From Xenoacremonium recifei (lineage: Eukaryota; Ascomycota; Sordariomycetes; Hypocreales; Nectriaceae): 64,000 bases of DNA. Under the pieces are notes generated by a model. It worked only from the letters and a program-made list of their open reading frames with translations, had not been told where the DNA came from and made no database searches. The DNA lies in assembly GCA_012184525.1 (NCBI GenBank), contig WOFQ01000078.1, forward strand, positions 1 through 64,000, written 5' to 3'. The translations under genes and the position numbers were made by a program. Below, piece by piece: positions 58,352 through 64,000 of this stretch (its first letter is position 1; each line of letters begins with the position of its first letter).

Positions 58352-59711
58352 CTATTTCCTGCGCAGATTCCCGTAGCTACCTGTGGCTCTATCAGGCCGC
58401 AACATCCACCCGATACTTCTTCCTTTCCATACCTTGCTTTCTCTGTTTTTCAAGACGTCTACGGTAATACTGCCCATTGTCCAATTAGTTGAGGGGGTCT
58501 TTTGACGGACTAAGAGATGCTGGCCTACCTCTGCGACTGTCACAGGTTCATATGCCGCGCCTCCTTGCTCCGAGATAAAATTCGGAAGGACCTAGAGCAA
58601 TTTTCAGCTACTTGAAACCAGATATAACGTGAAAGAGGAACCCTACTTCAACTATTGAATCAAGGTTGAAAGAACAGAACCAAGGCATTGAGTATCTTTC
58701 CTTGCCTGTTTTATTCGCCACTCGGTGAACGGTGGAAAGGAATTTCTTATTGGTGAGGCGCATAAGAAAGTCGCCAACATTTATGACAAAGGTTCCCGGT
58801 ATGGGAGGGGCAGCAACCCACTGGGCGTTGGCGTTGAGGACTTCCAAGCCGCCAACGTCGTCCTGCAACAACATGGTGAAGCCTAGAATAACTTGTCAAA
58901 CTCTTGGATAAACACCAAGCTTTATTTCACTCACAAACAAAGTCAGTATGCGCCCCTATCCCTGTCTCATCCTCGCTGTCAGGATCCTGGGGAGGATAGT
59001 GAATCATCTTGCACGAAGCAAGCGGATGAGTGACCTTGCTGTCGAAAAAATGCTCGTCCAACCCGAGCCCCAGAGAGAACATCTGAACCATCTTGCGCAT
59101 TAAGATGATCATTTTTCTATCATAGTTGATGCAAGCTTCCTTGAACGAGGGGTCATCCACAGGCCAAAGGTTTTCGTGGAGGAGCGCTCGTTGTTCTGCG
59201 GTAAGACTCGGTGGATCGGGTTCACATGAAGGGTCGTAGTTGTGGAGGAAAGATTCCTTCCGGTCTTGAACACGTTAACTTCTGATGCTCTCCACTTTAT
59301 ATGGTCATAAGTACCTCCTTTTGGCTTGTTTGGGTCCACGTTCGCCCCGTGAACCGGCTCATAGCCCCTCATGTCTTTGCTTTTGTAAATGTGCTCCCGC
59401 ATTTTGACGTCCAGTGGCCTGTCAAAGTACTCCCGAGCGGCCTCCATGGTTTTGTCCATTGCACTTTGAGTAATGCCGTGATTTTTTATATAGAAGAAGC
59501 CGACCTCCTGGCAGGCTTTTGCAATCTCTTGGGCCACACTCAACCGGGACTCGTAATCGTCGCTGAAACTTCCAGCCATGTCAATGATTGGGATCTCGTC
59601 GAACGTGGGTTTAGCCTTGTCGCCCGTGAGAACGAGTCGTTTGTGGCCCCAGGACCCGTCGTGGCTGAATTCGACATATTCGAGTTCTTCGCTGGTCGTT
59701 GACGGCGCCAT
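58352..59711 (-). CDS. 2-oxoglutarate/Fe(II) dioxygenase, isopenicillin-N-synthase-like
   Basis: Start at 59711 (MAPSTTSEELEYVEFSHDG). The N-terminal DIOX_N part has IPIIDMAGSF, CQEVGFFYIKNHGI and MRGYEPVHGANVDPNKP. After an intron near 59226-59270 comes YDPSCEPDPPSLTAEQRALL. The iron ligands are HTD in GIGAHTDFVC and His in FLSTVHRVANKTG, with the 2OG-binding Arg in ERYSMPWF. Introns lie near 58875-58935 and 58592-58632. The last exon, from VLPNFISEQGG, continues to a stop at 58352 with an unusually long basic tail (GSITVDVLKNRES), so the exact 3' end may be wrong and another intron is possible. Family role: hydroxylation or desaturation of a small amino-acid-like substrate. Confidence 0.83.
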
Positions 59712-60143
59712 CGTTCTGTTAACTTTGGACAGGTTGATAAGATTAGGCTTTTTTGGAACAGCTCTCTATGAAGACTTATCCACGAAGAGGATAAAGAAGT
59801 CCACTAACTCTTTTTAAGACCACTGAATGTCACATCTGCTCTTTAAGATCCTGGGCCCTACGACCTACGACACAGGGGTGATCATCCTTGAGAGAAGTAG
59901 CGAGATAAGCAACCAAGATAATCGCTTTGCCGAAGAGTTATGTCGGCTATTTAGCGCGGTCGGCAAGAAGCGACTATCTATTCTTAGACGGAGCGTCTTT
60001 TAGATAAGATAACATCGCTCGACTATCAGATCCTGATTCAAAGCCTGGCGATACAGGAAGAGGGAGAGTAACAATCGTCTACTCATCTCATTTTCTCCTC
60101 TTACTGCGACACCCTCAGAAGTCTCTGAAATCAGCGTAGCAAA
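59712..60143. promoter_or_regulatory. divergent oxygenase / deacetylase-like promoter region
   Basis: 432 bp with no coding signal, joining two catabolic genes transcribed in opposite directions; shared regulation is plausible. Confidence 0.45.
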
Positions 60144-61263
60144 ATGAAGACAGAAGTATTCGTTAATCAAGACCCGCTGAAGGAAACCAAATACGACTTT
60201 CCTCGTGATCACGTCGGGTTTGGACGTCAACCACCGGATCCAGCGTGGCCAAATAATGCCAAGATCGCCGTTTCTTTCGTGATCAACTATGAGGAAGGTG
60301 CTGAACGGACAGTATTAAATGGAGATGCCCAATCGGAGAATATGCTCTGGGAACAGGCCCATATTGCCCCAAGGGTAGGCGAGCGAGCAGTCAATGTCGA
60401 GAGTGACTATGATTATGGCTCCCGGAGAGGAGTGTGGCGTCTTTTGAACATCTTAGAGGACAAAGGATTTACTGCTACCATTTATGCGGTGGGTATGGCT
60501 CTGGAAAAGAACCCGCCCGTTGTGAAAGCCTTCTTAGACGGTGGACATGAAATTGCATCGCATGGCTACCGGTAAGAGTGCCATTTTAACACTGCCTTTA
60601 ATCAGGGCAACTCGTCTGCTAATAAACATGATTCAGGTGGATAGACTATCACACTGTTGGGCCCGAAACGGAGAAGGCATTAGTCCATCGCCAGATGCAA
60701 TGTCTCAAAGACCTCACTGGCCAGTATCCAGTGGGATGGTATTACGGCCGCATTTCACCCTACTCTAGGGCTCTTATTCACGAGGTGCATAAGGAATTAG
60801 GAGCCGAGTTACTTTGGGAGGCAGATACTTATGCCGACGACTTGCCATACTGGGTTGATGTGCCAGCGGAAAAAGATTCCGAGTCACCTCGAGGCATGCT
60901 CATGATCCCCTACAGGTATGTCACAAACCCTCGAATTTCCGACGAAGCTGACATTCATTCTCAAGTTATGATTGCAACGACCTCAAGTATTGTGCTCCGC
61001 ATGGCTGGGGTTCGGTGGGGGCCTTCACAGAGTATTTGAGGAATACTTTTGACACTCTGTATGCCGAAGGTGAAAAGGGGAGTCCGGGAATGATGACAGT
61101 GGCCCTCCATTGCCGCATCAGCGGCAAACCAGGCAGAGCTGCTGCACTGAAAGAGTTCGTTGACTATATTTCAGAAAAGGAAGGGGTCTGGGTAGCGCCG
61201 AGGAAGGACATTGCCCTTCATTTTAGGGAAAGGTTTCCCTACAAGAAAGGTTGTCTTATATAG
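60144..61263 (+). CDS. PuuE-like polysaccharide-deacetylase-fold hydrolase (allantoinase / cyclic-imide type)
   Basis: Three exons, start at 60144 (MKTEVFVNQDPLKETKYDFP). NodB-like fold: KIAVSFVINYEEGAERTVL with the short N-terminal YDFPRDHVGFG extension typical of the PuuE group, then YDYGSRRGVWRLLNILED and GHEIASHGYR. Introns: about 60572-60636, giving SHGYR/WIDYHTVGPETE, and about 60917-60966, giving LMIPY/SYDCNDLKYCAPHG. The C-terminal part reads FDTLYAEGEKGSPGMMTVALHCRISG, then GRAAALKEFVDYI. Family members hydrolyse allantoin or cyclic imides rather than chitin; no signal peptide is present, which fits a cytosolic metabolic enzyme. Context with an amidase and an epimerase supports ring opening of a nitrogen compound (inference). 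Confidence 0.87.
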
Positions 61264-61831
61264 TAGCGGAGGTAATGCCATGTCCTAGTGGAGATGCGTC
61301 ATATTAAGCAAAATGGACATGCGTTTCTCATGGCCTTCGCAAGGTTCAAGGAAGGTCCCAATTACGGAACGAAGTGGGTGGCATTTTAGCAGGCAATGAC
61401 AATATTCGCCGGCGGTCGGATATTCTAGAAGCCCCGGCATTCTCATAGTTTCTGTACACAGTGCATTATCTTGTCCTATAAACGCCCTATCAAATACCTG
61501 ATCACACTTATCGTATCACTAGTCTAAAATATAAGTTAATCTTTTGCTGGTGGACCTTCTTGGTCGAGACTTTGCTCCGGCAATTGCCCGGCCGGTCATT
61601 TGACAAAGAGTATGTCCGCTTTCACGATCCAAAAGCCTCGATTCATACCCTCTTCCAAGCCCGTTTAGGACGCCTTCGGAAGAAACATGATGACGAAATG
61701 AAAAAGAAAGTCGTGAACAGGACCAACTTTGAGATTCTTCAAGCAAGTTTTACTCTCTATGAAGAATCTAAATCCACTACTCTCTCGGTGCTAAAAGCCG
61801 CGACAGCTTTTTTCGACAACGCGACCTCAAC
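61264..61831. other. intergenic spacer
   Basis: 568 bp. Overlapping opposite-strand frames at 61519-61746 and 61560-61931 have no ATG start or motif match and are not called. Promoter of the epimerase gene expected here. Confidence 0.45.
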
Positions 61832-62920
61832 ATGCTCCATGCAAAACTCACACGACTTCAGCAGCTGCTATCTGAGCGGCGCGGAATCGAAGTCATCGAT
61901 TCACATACATGCGGGCAACCTACCCGGGTGATCCTAAGCGGCACAGGTCTCGGCGATGGAATGACGCCGACTGAGGGTCGTGAATATCTGAAGAACGAGG
62001 CAGACTGGGTGAGGCGACTGGCCATTCTGGAACCTCGAGGCCATAGATCCATGTTTGGGGCAGCAATCATCTACCCATCGAAGCCTGAAGATCCATATGG
62101 CGTCGTCTTCATGGATGTTGAAAAGTATCCAGATATGTGTGGTCATGCTACCATTGGAGCTGCCACGACCCTCGTTGAGCTTGGTCTTGTCGGGCCCTTG
62201 TCTAACGGGAGCCTTGGATGCAAAGAGTCCAATCGCAAGTTCATTTTTCGACTGAACACCCCGGCAGGCGAGTTGGAACTCGAGGCAACTATCAAAAATG
62301 GCCATTGTCATGCTGTCGCTTTTCAGACACCTCTGGCGTATTATGTTGGCTCTGAAGAGTTCACACTTGCCAGTGGTAGGAAGGCCCGTGTAGATGTGGC
62401 ATGGGGTGGCCAGTACTATGCCTTTCTTCCTTCAGATGCTGTGGATCTGGAAATTGTCCCTAACAGCATCGATCAGCTCATTGCCGCAGCTACCCTAGTG
62501 CGAGCACTCCTCGCAGAAAGATTCAAGACACTTGATGCTCGTACAGGCAATGTTCCACTAATTGGAAACATAGTGTGGACGTCAAGGCCCCGGGGAGGGG
62601 AAGCACACTCTCGCAATGTACCCATATCTAACAGCAGCTCTTTTGACCGTTCGCCATGTGGAACAGCTACCTGTGCGAGAATGGCCGTTCTACATGCCCG
62701 AAATGAGCTTGCTGTAGGGGAAGAGTTCATTAATGAGAGCATCTTGGGCACGCTTTACTATGGCCTTGTCATTTCTGATACCAGCCAGGACGCCTCTCAT
62801 AGCATTACCCCACGTGTTCAAGGTAGTGCATGGATAACAGCCTCGAGTCACTTGACTGTAGACCCAACCGATGCGCTGGCGAGGGGATATCTCATCGGCG
62901 GAGGAGCAGCGGTTCAATAG
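61832..62920 (+). CDS. proline racemase family enzyme (hydroxyproline 2-epimerase-like)
   Basis: Intronless, 362 aa, ATG at 61832 (MLHAKLTRLQQLLSERRG). Family landmarks: DSHTCGQPTRVILSG near residue 23, PRGHRSMFGAAI near 70. Both catalytic cysteines are kept: Cys103 in PDMCGHATIG and Cys276 in DRSPCGTATCARMAVL. Two cysteines are expected for racemases and epimerases, whereas trans-3-hydroxyproline dehydratases usually replace the first one. The residues around the first Cys (CGHATIG) resemble hydroxyproline epimerases more than proline racemases. Cytosolic, presumably a homodimer. With the permease and 2OG oxygenase it suggests metabolism of proline or hydroxyproline derivatives (inference). 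Confidence 0.92.
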   Translation: MLHAKLTRLQQLLSERRGIEVIDSHTCGQPTRVILSGTGLGDGMTPTEGREYLKNEADWVRRLAILEPRGHRSMFGAAIIYPSKPEDPYGVVFMDVEKYPDMCGHATIGAATTLVELGLVGPLSNGSLGCKESNRKFIFRLNTPAGELELEATIKNGHCHAVAFQTPLAYYVGSEEFTLASGRKARVDVAWGGQYYAFLPSDAVDLEIVPNSIDQLIAAATLVRALLAERFKTLDARTGNVPLIGNIVWTSRPRGGEAHSRNVPISNSSSFDRSPCGTATCARMAVLHARNELAVGEEFINESILGTLYYGLVISDTSQDASHSITPRVQGSAWITASSHLTVDPTDALARGYLIGGGAAVQ

Positions 62921-63449
62921 CTAATAAAGTCAATGTTTGTCAGGCAGCTTCCCCGAAACATAAAAGTGCGTTGTTCTATCTGATAGATATCGCAATCTAT
63001 TGTAGCAAAGTTCCCTACTCTCGAAGGAAATTCGCATCTCTAGGAAATAACCCGTACTAAAAGGTGGTTGGAAGTGAGGGGGGCTTAATTTTGATCTTGC
63101 TCGTTTCCATGCCTGTACACGGGAGTTGATAGACCAAAGATTTGACATTGCGCAACAGTCTTATGCATCTTCACCAGCTAACCTGATATGTTGACTAATG
63201 ACATATAAGATATCCGCTTGACAAGATGAAGAGATTTTGAAGAGAATCTCGTCTACGATCATGCTAAAGTACGTCTTCACCTAGACGATACATAGCATAT
63301 AGGAAAGAGAGATCGGGATGCCTTCTTATTTTTTTCAAAGAGTCTACTCAGAAGTTGCAGGCTGACAGTATGGATCGCCTGAGCCAGTAACGGATGGAAA
63401 GTCGATTCAGATGGCAACATCTTTCTTCTTCAAACATTGTGGAAGAAAA
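62921..63449. other. convergent 3' spacer
   Basis: 529 bp between the stops of the epimerase and the permease; AT-rich, no coding signal. Confidence 0.5.
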
Positions 63450-64000
63450 CTATACTATGCTTCGGTACCACGGCAACTTCTCGTCGAAATCCTCAGTCTC
63501 TCTCTCCGCCTCAATGATATCAATTTCAGATAGATCCATTTCACGTAATTTGATGATCTTGCCACGGTAGAAGAATGAGGCGACACCCCAGAGGACTATA
63601 GATATTAGTATCAACGGAAGGGGGACTCAGAGGTTACAGGTATAGAGATTGACTTACAAAAGAAGATTGGAATGCCAATATAAGACACAAGGAATGAAGA
63701 GGTATTCCAATGGCCGTGTAGAAAGACTGAATAACCCGAGAACAGCGTTATAATAGACAGAATAACCAGCGTCGCCCATGTCATATACGGCTGGAACGGG
63801 CTCCGGTAAGGTAGGCCTGGGTGGCGGTTAGCACAGGGGTCCAGTCATCAAAGGGCAGAGACCACTCACGCTTTCGACTGATACCTTGCGCACGTAAAGC
63901 GTAGTAAAATCGTAAAAAGGTCACGCTAATTATGATCCACGAGATCAGGGCTGCGATTGTTGCTATATTTACAAACCAGCCGAAAGCAACAGATGAGTTG
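63450..64000 (-). CDS. amino acid permease, C-terminal part (cut by window edge)
   Basis: Reading leftward from the edge: SSVAFGWFVNIATIAALIS, WIIISVTFLRFYYALRAQG, ISRK. An intron (about 63810-63868) leads to LPYRSPFQPYMTWATLVIL, then FSGYSVFLHGHWNTSSF and VSYIGIPIFF. A second intron (about 63598-63657) leads to LWGVASFFYRGKIIKLREMD and IIEAERETEDFDEK, stop at 63450. FYYALRAQGISR and LPYRSPFQPY are hallmarks of the yeast-type amino acid transporter group (GAP1/DIP5/PUT4-like). The 5' part lies beyond the window. PUT4-type proline uptake would suit the adjacent epimerase, but specificity is not visible. Confidence 0.87.

Noticed and set aside
61560..61931. 123-codon plus-strand frame before the epimerase
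   Set aside because: Starts at TTG, overlaps the epimerase start in another frame, and lacks a recognisable domain.

Overview
The window reads as nuclear DNA of a filamentous ascomycete (Pezizomycotina, probably Sordariomycetes-like; the exact genus cannot be told from sequence alone). Most genes carry short 50-70 nt introns with GT...AG ends, there are four Zn2Cys6 regulators, two MFS carriers of the anion:cation symporter type plus one DHA1-type carrier, and one giant iterative polyketide synthase. No rRNA, CRISPR array or bacterial-style operon was seen. Coordinates below are spliced-gene spans, with starts placed on ATG codons.

Region 1 (0-14.5 kb) holds accessory genes. On the minus strand are an HSL-type alpha/beta hydrolase and a Zn2Cys6 regulator. 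They are followed by an ACS-family transporter, a small unrecognised protein, a long quiet stretch, an S9 prolyl-oligopeptidase-like peptidase, another gap, and a capsule-polysaccharide-synthesis-type glycosyltransferase.

Region 2 (14.7-34.1 kb) is the core of a secondary-metabolite cluster. A cytochrome P450 is divergent from a 3,244-residue highly reducing PKS (KS-AT-DH-cMT-ER-KR-ACP) that ends in a choline/carnitine-type acyltransferase (cAT) domain instead of a thioesterase. Next come a small secreted cysteine-containing protein, a BAHD-like acyltransferase and a Zn2Cys6 regulator. The inferred logic is chain assembly with transfer to an alcohol or polyol acceptor by the cAT, oxidation by the P450, and optional further acylation or glycosylation. 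A tRNA-like, SINE-like GC-rich patch sits directly upstream of the acyltransferase promoter.

Region 3 (34.4-51.3 kb) is a transport and nitrogen-metabolism stretch. It holds an amino acid/choline permease, a MATE exporter, an agmatinase-type ureohydrolase with a signal peptide, a Zn2Cys6 regulator, a CorA-like hypothetical membrane-protein locus, a secreted BBE-type FAD oxidoreductase and a DHA1-type MFS exporter.

Region 4 (52.1-64 kb) looks like a small-molecule catabolic cluster. It contains an ACS transporter, a Zn2Cys6 regulator, an amidase, a 2-oxoglutarate/Fe(II) oxygenase, a PuuE-like polysaccharide-deacetylase-fold amidohydrolase, a proline-racemase-family epimerase, and the C-terminal part of an amino acid permease cut by the window edge. 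The set suggests uptake, hydroxylation, ring or amide opening and epimerisation of a cyclic or amide nitrogen compound such as a proline derivative or cyclic imide. The substrate is inference.
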